In this document: positions 39,347-48,578 of the stretch, one piece after another | How positions within the stretch are numbered: the first letter of the stretch is position 1 | Layout: the number at the start of each line of letters is the position of its first letter | NCBI RefSeq assembly: GCF_000717055.1 | Contig: NZ_JNXI01000007.1 | Span: 62,001 to 126,000, forward strand | DNA length: 64,000 bases | Direction: 5' to 3' | Source: Streptomyces iakyrus | GTDB taxonomy: Bacteria > Actinomycetota > Actinomycetes > Streptomycetales > Streptomycetaceae | Program-made: the position numbers and the translations under genes | The notes under the pieces: generated by a model | What the model was told of the DNA's origin: nothing | Database searches by the model: none | The model's input: only the letters and a program-made list of their open reading frames with translations

Positions 39347-40012
39347 ATGGGAAGCTCACGACGGGCGGCCGTGTTCGACGTCGACGGCACGCTGGTCGAC
39401 ACCAACCATCTGCACGTCGTGGCCTGGTGGGAGGCGTTCCGGCAGGCGGGCCACGAGGTGCCGATGCACGCCATCCACCGGGCCGTGGGCCTGCCGTCGA
39501 CCGACCTGGTCGCCCATCTGCTGGGCGACGACCGGGAGACCGGTCAGGACGCCGACATCAGCGCCGGGCACAAGGCGCTGTACGGGCAGTACTTCGACCG
39601 GCTGCCCGCGCTGCCGGAGGCCGGGGCGCTGCTGCGACGGCTGCACCGGGACGGCTGGACGGTGGTGCTGGCCACCTCTGCGGGCGGCGCCGAGCTGAGC
39701 GCGCTGCGCCGGGCCATCGACGCGGACGAGGCCATCGCCGCCACGGCGAGCGCCGACGACGTCGACGAGGGCAAGCCCTCCCCCGAGCCGGTGGAGCACG
39801 CCCTGGAGCTGGCGGGGGTGCCGGCGGAGCGGGCGGTGTTCGTCGGCGACACCGTGTGGGACATGCGGGCGGGCAGCCGGGCCGGGGTGCGCTGCGTGGG
39901 CGTCCTGTGCGGCGGGATCCCGCGCGCCGACCTGGAGGAGTCCGGAGCGGACGTGGTCTACGGGGATCCCGCACACCTGCTGTCCGCCCTCGGCGACGGG
40001 GCGCTCGCATGA
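39347..40012 (+). CDS. HAD-superfamily phosphatase (subfamily IA)
   Basis: 221 aa. Motif I FDVDGTLVDTNHLH with nucleophile D10, motif II LATSAGG, motif III lysine in DEGKPSPEP, and motif IV FVGDTVWDMRAG. The helical cap lies between residues 20 and 90. It resembles phosphoglycolate phosphatase/beta-phosphoglucomutase-type proteins; the substrate is unknown. It starts 39 bp after the PHP gene and may be co-transcribed. Confidence 0.9.
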   Translation: MGSSRRAAVFDVDGTLVDTNHLHVVAWWEAFRQAGHEVPMHAIHRAVGLPSTDLVAHLLGDDRETGQDADISAGHKALYGQYFDRLPALPEAGALLRRLHRDGWTVVLATSAGGAELSALRRAIDADEAIAATASADDVDEGKPSPEPVEHALELAGVPAERAVFVGDTVWDMRAGSRAGVRCVGVLCGGIPRADLEESGADVVYGDPAHLLSALGDGALA

Positions 40013-40052
40013 AGCGGCGTGAAACCGCCGGTCGAGCGGATACCCACAGCGC

Positions 40053-41360
40053 ATGACGCGTGTGATGAATGCGGTACGGCGGGCGGCGGGAGCCCTCCGC
40101 GGGCGGAAGGACAGGGACAGAAGCACGGAGGCGGGCACGGATGGCCGGCCCCACGGAGCACCGACGGCTCAGGGGCGGATGCACACCTTCGAGCAGGGAG
40201 CCCGCACCGTACGGCCGGTGGAGGCCGTGCGGCGCGACACGCGGAGCGCCTGGAACGCCGTGCGGGCGGCGTGGCGGGGGCCCGGGCGGGAGCGGGATCT
40301 GGTCGTCCAGTCGCTGAAGGCGGCCGGGGCGGCGGTGCTGGCGTGGCTGGTGGGCGGCGTCTGGATGGGCGACCCGCTGGCGCTGATGGCGCCCTGGGTG
40401 GCGCTGGTGCTGGTGCAGGCCACGGTGTTCAGCTCCCTGGTGCAGGGCGCGCGGCAGTTCGGGGCGATCTGCGTCGGCACACTGGTGGCCTCGGGAGCGC
40501 AGGCGATCACCGACGACACGACCGGCGCGCTCGCCCTGTCGGTACCGGTGCTGATGCTGCTGGCGAACTGGCCCCGCTTCGGCGACCAGGGCATCTACGC
40601 GGCGACCACGGCCCTGTTCACCATCTCCTCGGGCATGGTGAGCCTGTCCGCCGTCGGGCACCGGGTGGGGCAGGCCGCGATCGGCGCGGTCATCGGCGTC
40701 GCCGTCAACGCGCTCGTCCTGCCGCCGCTCCACCTGCGCGACGTACGCACGAACCTGGCGGCGCTCGCCCGGGAGACGGGAGACGTACTGCACACCGTCG
40801 CCGGTGACCTGCGCGAGGGCGAGTGGGACGGGCAGACCGCTGCCGGCTGGGTCAGTGCCTCGGCCCGGCTGGACCACCGCCTCCAGGCGCTGCGCTCGGC
40901 ACGGCGCTGGAGTCAGGAGAGCCTGCGCCTGACCTATGCCCCGCTGCGCGCCCTGCACCGCGTCCCGCACGCGGGCGCCCTGCCCTCGGTGGACGAGGAC
41001 GAGCGGCTCGGCCGGGTCACCGCGCACGTCGCCACGCTCACCCGGGCCCTGGCGGTGTCGGTGGACGACAAGCGGACGCCCGCCCCGCCCGAGGGCCCGG
41101 CCCTGCGCGCCTACGCCCGTCTGCTGGAGCTGATCGGGGACGCCCTGTGCGCCGAGGCCGACAGCCTGCTTGAGGGCAGCGTGACCGCCCGGCCGGACGA
41201 CGAGACCGAGAAGGCGATGCGGGAGCTGCACGAGGAGTTGCAGGAGAACCTGCGCCGGCACGCCGGCGAGGGGGCCGCCCACACGGCCGTCCTGGGCACG
41301 CTGCTGCTCCAGGCGGAGAACCTCTGGGCGGAGACCGTCCCCGGCGACCAGGAGGAGTGA
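40053..41360 (+). CDS. FUSC/aromatic acid exporter-like membrane protein
   Basis: 435 aa. An N-terminal membrane block (about 85-210; VVQSLKAAGAAVLAWLVGGVWMGDPLALMAPWVALVLVQATVFSSL in outline) precedes a long cytoplasmic helical domain. This is half of a full FUSC exporter, the usual form in actinobacteria. The start is uncertain: 40053 has no clear ribosome site, and in-frame ATGs exist at 40065 and 40179. A second FUSC protein of similar layout occurs at 49981. Confidence 0.82.
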   Translation: MTRVMNAVRRAAGALRGRKDRDRSTEAGTDGRPHGAPTAQGRMHTFEQGARTVRPVEAVRRDTRSAWNAVRAAWRGPGRERDLVVQSLKAAGAAVLAWLVGGVWMGDPLALMAPWVALVLVQATVFSSLVQGARQFGAICVGTLVASGAQAITDDTTGALALSVPVLMLLANWPRFGDQGIYAATTALFTISSGMVSLSAVGHRVGQAAIGAVIGVAVNALVLPPLHLRDVRTNLAALARETGDVLHTVAGDLREGEWDGQTAAGWVSASARLDHRLQALRSARRWSQESLRLTYAPLRALHRVPHAGALPSVDEDERLGRVTAHVATLTRALAVSVDDKRTPAPPEGPALRAYARLLELIGDALCAEADSLLEGSVTARPDDETEKAMRELHEELQENLRRHAGEGAAHTAVLGTLLLQAENLWAETVPGDQEE

Positions 41361-41444
41361 CGCGGCTTCCGTCCGCCGTAGTGCTTCCGCGGCCCCCGGG
41401 TACTCGGTCACCTCCCGGGGGACCGCGGCCGAGAGGAGCACGAG

Positions 41445-42473
41445 GTGAGCAGCGCAACGGGCATGAGGATCGTGGTCACGGGTGCCACCGGCAACGTGGG
41501 CACCAGTGTGGTGCGTCTGCTGTCGGAGGACCCGGAAGTCGCCTCCGTGCTGGGCCTGGCCCGGCGGATCCCCGACTGGTCGCCGCCCAAGACGGACTGG
41601 GCCGCCGTCGACCTGGCGTCCGAGCGGGCCGATCTGGTGGAGCGGTTCACGGGCGCGGACGCGGTGGTCCATCTGGCGTGGGCCTTCCAGCCGACGCACG
41701 ACCCCGCCGCGACCTGGCGCACCAATGTGCTCGGCAGCATGCGGGTCTTCGAGGCGGTGGCCGCGGCGGGCGTGCCGGCGCTGGTGCACGCCTCGTCGGT
41801 CGGCGCTTACTCCCCCGGCCCGAAGGACGAGGCGGTGGACGAGTCGTGGCCGACGCACGGCTGGCCGGACGCCGCGTACTGCCGGGAGAAGGCCTACCTG
41901 GAGCGGGCGCTGGACACGTTCGAGCGCGACCACCCCGGGACGCGGGTGGTGCGGATGCGGCCCGCCTTCCTGTTCCAGCGGGAGTCGGCGAGCGAGCAGC
42001 GCCGCATCTTCGGCGGCCGCTTCCTGCCCGGTCCGCTGGCCCGCCCGGAGCTGCTGCCCTTCCTGCCGGACATCCCCGGGCTGCGGATGCAGGCGCTGCA
42101 CACGGACGACGCGGCGAACGCGTACCGGCTGGCGCTGCGCTCGGACGTCCGGGGCGCGTTCAACCTGGCGGCCGACCCGCCGGTCGACGCGCGGCTGCTC
42201 GGCGAGATGTTCGACGCGCGTCCCGTGCGGCTGCCGCGCAGCGCGGCCCGGTCGGCGATCGCCGCCGCCTGGGGCCTGCACCTGCTGCCCGCCTCCCCGC
42301 ACCTGTTCGACGCGGTGCTGCGACTGCCGCTGATGGACTGCACGCGGGCGCGGGCGGAGCTCGGCTGGCGGCCGGAGCATACGGCGCCCGAGGTGCTGGA
42401 GGAGTTCCTGCTGGGCCTCCAGCAGGGCGCGGGGGCGCCGACGGAGCCGCTACGGGGACGCAAGGTGGGCTGA
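41445..42473 (+). CDS. NAD-dependent epimerase/dehydratase-family protein
   Basis: 342 aa extended SDR. Cofactor motif VTGATGNVGTSVV, DAVVHLAWAFQP, catalytic Ser in HASSVGAYSPG and Y-x3-K in YCREKAYLERAL. The C-terminal third carries the substrate region with ALHTDDAANAYRLAL. Such proteins in Streptomyces modify sugar nucleotides or small ketones. GTG 41445 has GAGGAG at 7 bases. A 16-bp perfect hairpin ends the unit. Confidence 0.9.
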   Translation: MSSATGMRIVVTGATGNVGTSVVRLLSEDPEVASVLGLARRIPDWSPPKTDWAAVDLASERADLVERFTGADAVVHLAWAFQPTHDPAATWRTNVLGSMRVFEAVAAAGVPALVHASSVGAYSPGPKDEAVDESWPTHGWPDAAYCREKAYLERALDTFERDHPGTRVVRMRPAFLFQRESASEQRRIFGGRFLPGPLARPELLPFLPDIPGLRMQALHTDDAANAYRLALRSDVRGAFNLAADPPVDARLLGEMFDARPVRLPRSAARSAIAAAWGLHLLPASPHLFDAVLRLPLMDCTRARAELGWRPEHTAPEVLEEFLLGLQQGAGAPTEPLRGRKVG

Positions 42474-42507
42474 TCCCGACGAGCTCCGCGAGCGGCCCGG
42501 GACATGC

Positions 42508-42550
42508 CCGAGGGCCGCAGCCGACCCCCACAGCCGGCTGCGGCCCTCGG
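42508..42550. terminator. Strong hairpin terminator (16-bp stem)
   Basis: Perfect stem CCGAGGGCCGCAGCCG / CGGCTGCGGCCCTCGG with an 11-base loop, between the epimerase gene and the convergent small hypothetical gene. Confidence 0.85.
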
Positions 42551-42563
42551 TGGGATGCCCTCC

Positions 42564-42839
42564 TCAGGCGGAGGGCTCGTCCGGCACCGGGTGCTCGGGG
42601 TGAACCGTTCCCGAGTGCGGTGCTCCCTGCCGGCCCGTCCCCGCTTCGTCCGTGTCGGGGACGTCACCGGCGGGCTCGTCGGTCTCGTCGTCGCTGCGCT
42701 GCTTGCCGTCCTTGCCGGTGCCCGTGAAGCGCGGGGCGACCTCCCACGGGTCCTCGCCGTCGTCGGCCTGCTGGTCCGGCATGTCCCGCGGGATGGGGTC
42801 ACCGTTCTCGCCGGGTCCTTCGAGGCGATGGTCGGTCAC
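42564..42839 (-). CDS. Acidic low-complexity hypothetical protein, 91 aa
   Basis: Begins VTDHRLEGPGENGDPIPRDM and contains DGEDPWEVAPRFTGTGKDGKQ followed by an Asp/Glu/Pro/Gly-rich tail, with no hydrophobic segments. It looks disordered. GTG 42839 has GGGAG at 7 bases; the frame stays open to 43019. Short acidic proteins like this are frequent in Streptomyces with no known role. Confidence 0.65.
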   Translation of the reverse strand: MTDHRLEGPGENGDPIPRDMPDQQADDGEDPWEVAPRFTGTGKDGKQRSDDETDEPAGDVPDTDEAGTGRQGAPHSGTVHPEHPVPDEPSA

Positions 42840-42900
42840 GGCGTGCTCCCTTCTGTGGTCCGGGCGCCACGCGAGTACCTCCGCGGTGATCGGCGAAACC

Positions 42901-44190
42901 TCAGCGCGGGGTCCGCTCCTGAAGCGCCGTGCGCCAGGCCGGGAGCGGGTACTCCGGTGCCGGGTCGGGGCGCCGTCCGCCGCGTGCGAAGAAGTCGGCG
43001 AGCGGCAGGATCGCGGCACCGACCGTGACCGCGTCGGGCCCGAGCCGCCCCAGGTCGACGGTCACCTTCCCGGCCGGGTGGCGCAGCGCGTACGACATGG
43101 CATGCCGGCGTACGGCGGGCAGGAAGCGCGCGCCGAGCGCCAGGCCGGCCCAGCCTCCGATGAGGATGCGCTCGGGCTGGAAGAGGTTGATCAGGTCGGA
43201 CAGGCCCGCGCCCAGGTACTCGGCGGTCTCCTCCAGGACGGCCAGCGCGACGGGGTCGGCCGCGACGCCCTCGGGCGGGTGGGCGGCGGCGAGCATCGTG
43301 GTGAGGGCGGTCTCCTCGTCGGTGCCGTCCGGGGCCCGGCCGCCTTCCTCCCGCCAGCGGGCGAGCAGTGACTCGGCGCCCGCGTAGGCCTCCAGGCAGC
43401 CGAGCGCCCCGCACCGGCAGCGACGGCCCCGGACCCGTACGGTCAGGTGCCCCCATTCGACGGCGCGGCCCTGCTCCACGTCCGGGGTGACGAGGCTCGC
43501 GCCGACGCCGGAGCCGAACAGGACGACGACGGCGTTGCGGGCGCCGCGCCCGGCGCCGAACCACATCTCGGCCTGGCCCAGCGTCTTGGCACCGTTGTCG
43601 ATGAAGTACGGGACGGTGTCCGGCAGCGGGGAATTGGCGCGGAGCAGCGCCTCCAGTGGGACGGCGTCCCAGCCGATGGTCTGCCCGTGCACGAGCGCCC
43701 CGCGGTCGGGGGTGCGCTCGACGATGCCGGGGACGCCGATGCCGACGCCGAGGAGCCGCTCGGGCGCGAGACCCGCGGTGTCCAGCACTTCGGCGATGCC
43801 CTGGCGGACGTGGTCGACGATGGCCTCGACCTCGTACCGCTGCGGCGTGAGCGGGTGCTCCGCGCGGGCGAGTTCGGTGAGGGTGAGGTCGAACAGCTCG
43901 ACGCGGACCCGGGTCTCGCCGACGTCGACGCCGATCATGTGGCCGCTGCCGGGTGAGACGCGCAGCAGGGTTCGGGGGCGGCCGCCGTCGGAGTCGACGC
44001 TTCCGGCCTCTTCGACCAGTCCGTCGGCGACCAGGTCGGCGACGACGTTGCTGACGGAGCCGGAGCTCAGGCCGGTCGCCGGGCCGAGCTCGAAGCGGCT
44101 GAGCGGGCCGTCGAAGTAGAGCCGTTGCAGCACGGCCGTGCGGTTGGCCCGCCTGAGATCGCGTACCGTGCGCCCGTTCCCCGCCGCCAT
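42901..44190 (-). CDS. ROK-family transcriptional regulator
   Basis: 429 aa. An N-terminal winged helix-turn-helix (about 20-80; GPLSRFELGPATGLSSGSVSNVVADLVADGLV in outline) precedes a ROK sugar-kinase-like domain with VDVGETRVRVELFD, GVGIGVPGIVE, and the zinc motif CRCGALGCLEAYAG. Such NagC/XylR-like proteins sense sugars. No sugar-transport genes are adjacent, so its target is not evident here. The ATG has GGGAGCC upstream. Confidence 0.9.
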   Translation of the reverse strand: MAAGNGRTVRDLRRANRTAVLQRLYFDGPLSRFELGPATGLSSGSVSNVVADLVADGLVEEAGSVDSDGGRPRTLLRVSPGSGHMIGVDVGETRVRVELFDLTLTELARAEHPLTPQRYEVEAIVDHVRQGIAEVLDTAGLAPERLLGVGIGVPGIVERTPDRGALVHGQTIGWDAVPLEALLRANSPLPDTVPYFIDNGAKTLGQAEMWFGAGRGARNAVVVLFGSGVGASLVTPDVEQGRAVEWGHLTVRVRGRRCRCGALGCLEAYAGAESLLARWREEGGRAPDGTDEETALTTMLAAAHPPEGVAADPVALAVLEETAEYLGAGLSDLINLFQPERILIGGWAGLALGARFLPAVRRHAMSYALRHPAGKVTVDLGRLGPDAVTVGAAILPLADFFARGGRRPDPAPEYPLPAWRTALQERTPR

Positions 44191-44283
44191 GAGGCTCCCT
44201 TCGCATCCCCTGTCCGACCTGCAACATACCGTCGGATCCGGGCGCGGCGCGACCTTCCCCCACCTCTTATTTCACGATGTGAG

Positions 44284-45258
44284 CTAACCGGTGGGCCCGG
44301 CGGCCTCCGCGATCTCGTCCAGGGCCGCGAGGAGTTCCGGGGCCACCCTCTCCTGCACCCATCGCTCCTGCTCTTCGCCGACCCGGCGGGGAATCGTCTC
44401 GGTCAGCATGATCAGGTACAGGTAGGCGCGGTACAGGGCGAGGCGCAGACGGGCGGGCGTGTCGAAGCGGACCCGGCCGCCGGCCTCCCGGTACCCGGCC
44501 AGGAACTCCCCGTCGTTCCTGATGTCGCCCAGCAGCGCCAGGGAGACGAAGTCGGCCAGGGGGTCGCCCCAGAACATGCGCTCCCCGTCGATGAGGCCCC
44601 CGATGCGGGCCGCTCCGTCCGCGCGGTCGACGAGGATGTTGCCCGGCCACAGGTCGAAGTGGACCAGGCACGGGACGGTGACCTCGTCGAGGGCGCCGTA
44701 CGCGGACGCGGCGGTCGCGGCCACCTCGTCGACGGACCGGGGCAGACGGGCGCCGTAGCGCCGGGCGTCGTCGAGGACGGCGTCGATCATCCCCGTGAAC
44801 GCCGTCCGCCAGTCGGGGGCGAGCGGGCCGAGGGCGGCGGAGGGGTAGCCGAAGCCGGGGCCCGTCACACGGTGCAGCCGGGCCACCTGGCGGCCCAGTT
44901 CCGTGCGCAGCAAGGCGTGTTCCGCACCGGTGAGCGTGCCGTCCCACGGCTCGCCCGGGCAGGCCGTCATCAGCAGGAAGCCGTCGCCCCTGGACACCAG
45001 CTGCGGTGCGGTGACCCCGACGCGGGCGGCCGAGCGGTAGAACTCGGCCTCCGAGACCAGCAGTTCGCGCTCGTGCCGCAGGCCGGGGACGACCGCGGGG
45101 GGCGGGACCTTCAGCACGTAGCGGCTGCCGTCGGTGAGGCGCAGTTCCTCGACGGTGTTGTACGTGCCGCCGGTCAGCGGGGCGAGGTGGGCGAGGCGGC
45201 CGGGGTCCAGGCCCGCCTCCCGAAGGACGTGCCGGGCCCGTTCCCAGGAGTCCACCAC
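44284..45258 (-). CDS. Aminoglycoside-phosphotransferase-family kinase
   Basis: 324 aa. Nucleotide-binding start LTGGTYNTVEELRLTDGSRYVLKVP in outline, catalytic loop Brenner motif VHFDLWPGNILVDR and metal-binding GLIDGERMFWGDP, all complete. The phosphoacceptor could be an antibiotic, homoserine, choline or a sugar. The GTG start at 45258 lies 30 bp downstream of the CYP102-type gene stop, so the two are probably one transcript. Confidence 0.87.
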   Translation of the reverse strand: MVDSWERARHVLREAGLDPGRLAHLAPLTGGTYNTVEELRLTDGSRYVLKVPPPAVVPGLRHERELLVSEAEFYRSAARVGVTAPQLVSRGDGFLLMTACPGEPWDGTLTGAEHALLRTELGRQVARLHRVTGPGFGYPSAALGPLAPDWRTAFTGMIDAVLDDARRYGARLPRSVDEVAATAASAYGALDEVTVPCLVHFDLWPGNILVDRADGAARIGGLIDGERMFWGDPLADFVSLALLGDIRNDGEFLAGYREAGGRVRFDTPARLRLALYRAYLYLIMLTETIPRRVGEEQERWVQERVAPELLAALDEIAEAAGPTG

Positions 45259-45288
45259 CGTGTGCCCACCCCTCCCCTGTGTCCGCGG

Positions 45289-48200
45289 TCAGCCGGCGGC
45301 GTACACGTCCTCGGTGTAACGCCCGTCCGCGATCAGCCCGTCGAGCCACTGCTCGGCGGCCCTCTCGTCGGCGCCCGGTGTGTGCTTGCGGAACAGCGTA
45401 CGGAACGCCTCCCGCACCCCGGGCGCCATCCGCGAACCGTCTCCGCAGACGTACACCCGCGCTCCGGCGTCCAGCAGGGTCCAGACCTCCTCGGCCTCGA
45501 CGGCGATCCGGTGCTGCACGAACCGCACCTCGCCCTCGGGGGTCTCACTGAAGGCGGGGCGCAGGGAGACTGCTCCGGCGGTTTCGGCCGCGCGCAGTTC
45601 CGCGGCGTGCAGGAAGTCCGCGTCGGGGGCGTCACAGCCGAAGTAGCACAGGGCCGGCGCGAGTTCGGCGCCCGCCGCGAGGGCCGCCGTGCGGTCGGCG
45701 ATGACGCCGCGGAAGGGGGCGAGGCCGGTGCCCGCCGCGACCATGACGACCGGTGCCGGGTCTCCCATGACGTCGATGCGGAAGGCCTCCCGGCACGGCT
45801 GCACGCGCGCGTACAGCGTGTCACCGAACTGCAGGGAGGCCAGGTGCCCGGAGCCGGTGCCGCGGTAGAGGCCCTTGCCGGAGCGGGCGGGTGCCTCCAG
45901 CAGCGAGACCATCAGGTCCACGTGACCGGGGTCGACGGCCGGCGAGGAGGAGACGGAGTAGTGGCGCGGGCGCAGCGGGGTGAGGAGGTCGAGGAGCTGC
46001 GGCCAGTCCAGGGCGCCGCGCAGCGCCGGGTGGTCCTCCAGGATCTCCACGAGGGTGCGCGGGTCGTCGGTGAGGGCGGCCAGGGCCGTGCGCTCCGGCG
46101 GGCACGGGTTGGCGGCGGCGAGCGCGGCCAGTTGCCCGGCGCTGGGCCGCTCCTGCAACTCCACGTGGTGGGTGAGGAGCTGCCGTACCGTCACGGGCCG
46201 GTCCACGGCGATGCCGTCGCGGCGCGGGCGGGTGGCGCGGATGTCCAGGACGGTGTCGAGGTCGGCGCCGAGCGCGGTGGCGGCGCGGGTGACGAGGTCC
46301 GGGGCGTTGGCGGGCAGCACGGTGAGGTGGTCGGCCGTGCGGTAGGTGACGCCGTCGGGCAGCGCGACACGGACGAACCGCTTGCGGCGCGGGTGGCCGG
46401 GCGCGGTGAGGTCGCGGACCTCGGTGACGCGCATGGGGACGAGACCGTGCCGCTCGGCGAGGGCGTCCAGCGGGCCGCCGGTCAGGGTGCGGACCTCGTA
46501 GGCGGTCGTGGGCCCGGGGTCCGGCGTGGTGGCGTCCGGGTCGCCGTAGCGCTCCAGCAGGGCGGTGCGCAGGGCGGCCGTGAAGGTGCGGACGGTGCCG
46601 GTGAGGTCACCGGAGGCGTCGGCGGCGGCGCGTTCCAGCAGCCGGCCGGCGCCGGATGCGGCGAGCCGCTCGTCGATGCGGGTGGGGACGTGCTGGTAGG
46701 TGGCGGCCCAGTTGCGGTCGCCGACGCCGAGGACGGCGTACGTCACGCCGGACAGGTCGTGGCTCTCCTCCAGCCGGGCGGCGAAGGCGGTGGCGTCGTC
46801 GGTGGGGCGGCCGTTGTAGGAGGCGGCGGTGATGACGACGGGCCGGTCGGTGGGCAGGCCGCCCGCGTAGGCGTCGAGGGGTGCCACCTCGGTGGCGCAC
46901 CCGACCAAGGCGGCCTCGTCGGCGAGCTGTGCGGCGAAGTCGCGGCAGGTGCCGTAGTTGCTGCCGTGCAGGAAGAGGGCGGCGGTGCCGGGGCGGACAC
47001 GGGCGGGCAGGCCCTGCGGCTCGGCCGATTCGGTGTCCTGGGCGGGGGCGGCTCCGGGCAGCGGCGTGTGGACGCGGTCGGCGGCGGTGCGCGGGGCGAG
47101 CGCGAGGGTGAAGCCCTCGGGCTTGAGAGTGAGGGTCTCCTTGACCGTGAGCCGGTAGTCGGCGTGGTCGCGCAGCCGGTAGCGGTGGACGAGCATGGCC
47201 AGCAGCATGGTCGCCTCGTGCAGCGCGAACTGCCGTCCGATGCAGGCGCGCTCGCCGGTGCCGAACGGCTTGAAGGCGTGCACCGGCCGCTCCGCCTCCG
47301 CCTCGGGCGTGAAGCGGGAGGGGTCGAACAGCTCGGGGTTGTCGCCCCACACGGGCTGCCGGTGCAGCATCGGCGCGAGGACCAGGGCGGACTGTCCGGC
47401 GCGCAGCGGGATGCGCCCGCCGAGCAGCGTGTCCTGGCGGGCCTGCCGGGAGAAGACGGCGGCCGTGGGCCAGAGCCGCAGGGCCTCGTTGAGCACCTGG
47501 CGGGTGTAGGTGAGCCTGCCGACCTCGTCGTACGTGGGCTCGGGGTCGGTCTGGTCGCCCCACAGTTCGTCGGCCTCGCGCTGCACCAGCTGGAGGGCGG
47601 TGGGGTGCTTGGCGAGGTAGTACAGCGCGAAGGACATGGCGCCGGAGGTGGTCTCGTGACCGGCGATCAGGAAGGTGATGACCTGGTTACGGATGTTGGC
47701 GGTGTCGAGTGTGGTGCCGTCGGCCGGGTGCTCGGCGGTGAGCATCAGGCCGAGGAGGTCGTCGGCGTCGCTCTGGTCGGTGCCGGTGCGGGCGGCGATG
47801 ACGTCGTCGACGACGCGGGCGAGGTGGGCGGAGTCGTCGCGGAAGGCCGCGTCCTGCGCCGAGTAGTCCTGGCCCGGGACGCGCGCCAGGCGGGTCATGC
47901 TCCACTCCAGGCAGCGGACCATCGACTCGACGAAGGGGTGCGGCTCGGCCCGCTCGAAGGAGCCGAAGTCGTAGCCGAACCCGGCGAGGCCGATGGTGTC
48001 GAGCGTCATGCGGGTCATGTCGTCGGGGACGTTCACCGGCCGTCCGGCGCGGGCGTCGCGGTCCCAGGACGCGATGAGCCGGCGGGCCACCTTCAGCATC
48101 ACGGGGTGGTAGGTGCGCATCGAGCCGAGTGCGAAGGCGGGCATCAGGATGTCGTGCGCCTTGGCCCAGTTGGGCTCGTCGTTGTACGCCGTGAACAGGC

Positions 48201-48471
48201 CGTCGGCGGCGAACTCCCGGACGTTCTCCAGACCCGGCCCGATGTGCTTGGCGAACCGCTGCTCGTCCGCGAGGTCGGCCACGAGGTCCAGGTCGCCCAC
48301 GAACAGGGTGTCCCGCCCGTACAGCCGCCGCACGAACACGGGCCCGTGCTCGCGCATCAGGTCCATGGCCTGCTGGACGGGCGCGCCGCCGGGTCCGGTG
48401 GCGGAGATGTCGGCGACGGGGACGCCGGGGAGGGCGTCGGCGGTCAGGGGTGTCTGTCCGGTGGGGGGCAT
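45289..48471 (-). CDS. Self-sufficient cytochrome P450/NADPH-P450 reductase (CYP102-type)
   Basis: 1060 aa fusion. P450 domain (about 1-460): I helix AGHETTSGAMSFALYYLA, ExxR in NEALRLWPT, haem loop FGTGERACIGRQFALHEAT. Then a flavodoxin/FMN domain (about 490-640; LHGSNYGTCRDFAAQLADEA, ITAASYNGRPTDDA), FAD domain with RHYSVSSSP, and NADPH domain with GTGLAPFRGVIADR and YVCGDGSRMAPGVREAF. Homologues hydroxylate fatty acids at subterminal positions. The ATG at 48471 fits the family start (MPPTGQTPL), but its ribosome site is weak. It diverges from a PAS/HTH regulator across 107 bp. Confidence 0.93.
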   Translation of the reverse strand: MPPTGQTPLTADALPGVPVADISATGPGGAPVQQAMDLMREHGPVFVRRLYGRDTLFVGDLDLVADLADEQRFAKHIGPGLENVREFAADGLFTAYNDEPNWAKAHDILMPAFALGSMRTYHPVMLKVARRLIASWDRDARAGRPVNVPDDMTRMTLDTIGLAGFGYDFGSFERAEPHPFVESMVRCLEWSMTRLARVPGQDYSAQDAAFRDDSAHLARVVDDVIAARTGTDQSDADDLLGLMLTAEHPADGTTLDTANIRNQVITFLIAGHETTSGAMSFALYYLAKHPTALQLVQREADELWGDQTDPEPTYDEVGRLTYTRQVLNEALRLWPTAAVFSRQARQDTLLGGRIPLRAGQSALVLAPMLHRQPVWGDNPELFDPSRFTPEAEAERPVHAFKPFGTGERACIGRQFALHEATMLLAMLVHRYRLRDHADYRLTVKETLTLKPEGFTLALAPRTAADRVHTPLPGAAPAQDTESAEPQGLPARVRPGTAALFLHGSNYGTCRDFAAQLADEAALVGCATEVAPLDAYAGGLPTDRPVVITAASYNGRPTDDATAFAARLEESHDLSGVTYAVLGVGDRNWAATYQHVPTRIDERLAASGAGRLLERAAADASGDLTGTVRTFTAALRTALLERYGDPDATTPDPGPTTAYEVRTLTGGPLDALAERHGLVPMRVTEVRDLTAPGHPRRKRFVRVALPDGVTYRTADHLTVLPANAPDLVTRAATALGADLDTVLDIRATRPRRDGIAVDRPVTVRQLLTHHVELQERPSAGQLAALAAANPCPPERTALAALTDDPRTLVEILEDHPALRGALDWPQLLDLLTPLRPRHYSVSSSPAVDPGHVDLMVSLLEAPARSGKGLYRGTGSGHLASLQFGDTLYARVQPCREAFRIDVMGDPAPVVMVAAGTGLAPFRGVIADRTAALAAGAELAPALCYFGCDAPDADFLHAAELRAAETAGAVSLRPAFSETPEGEVRFVQHRIAVEAEEVWTLLDAGARVYVCGDGSRMAPGVREAFRTLFRKHTPGADERAAEQWLDGLIADGRYTEDVYAAG

Positions 48472-48578
48472 GGGGCGGCAACTGCCTTTCGCGGTACGGA
48501 AGTACTGCACTCCAGCGTGATCCACCGGGCCCGGAAGGCGACGCCTCTGCACTGCATGATTGTGTAGGGGGAGCAGAC

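Noticed and set aside
44125..48567. 1480-codon rightward frame across the APH and CYP102 genes
   Set aside because: Spans two unrelated leftward genes and their gap; Gly/Val/Gln-rich antisense composition of high-GC DNA.
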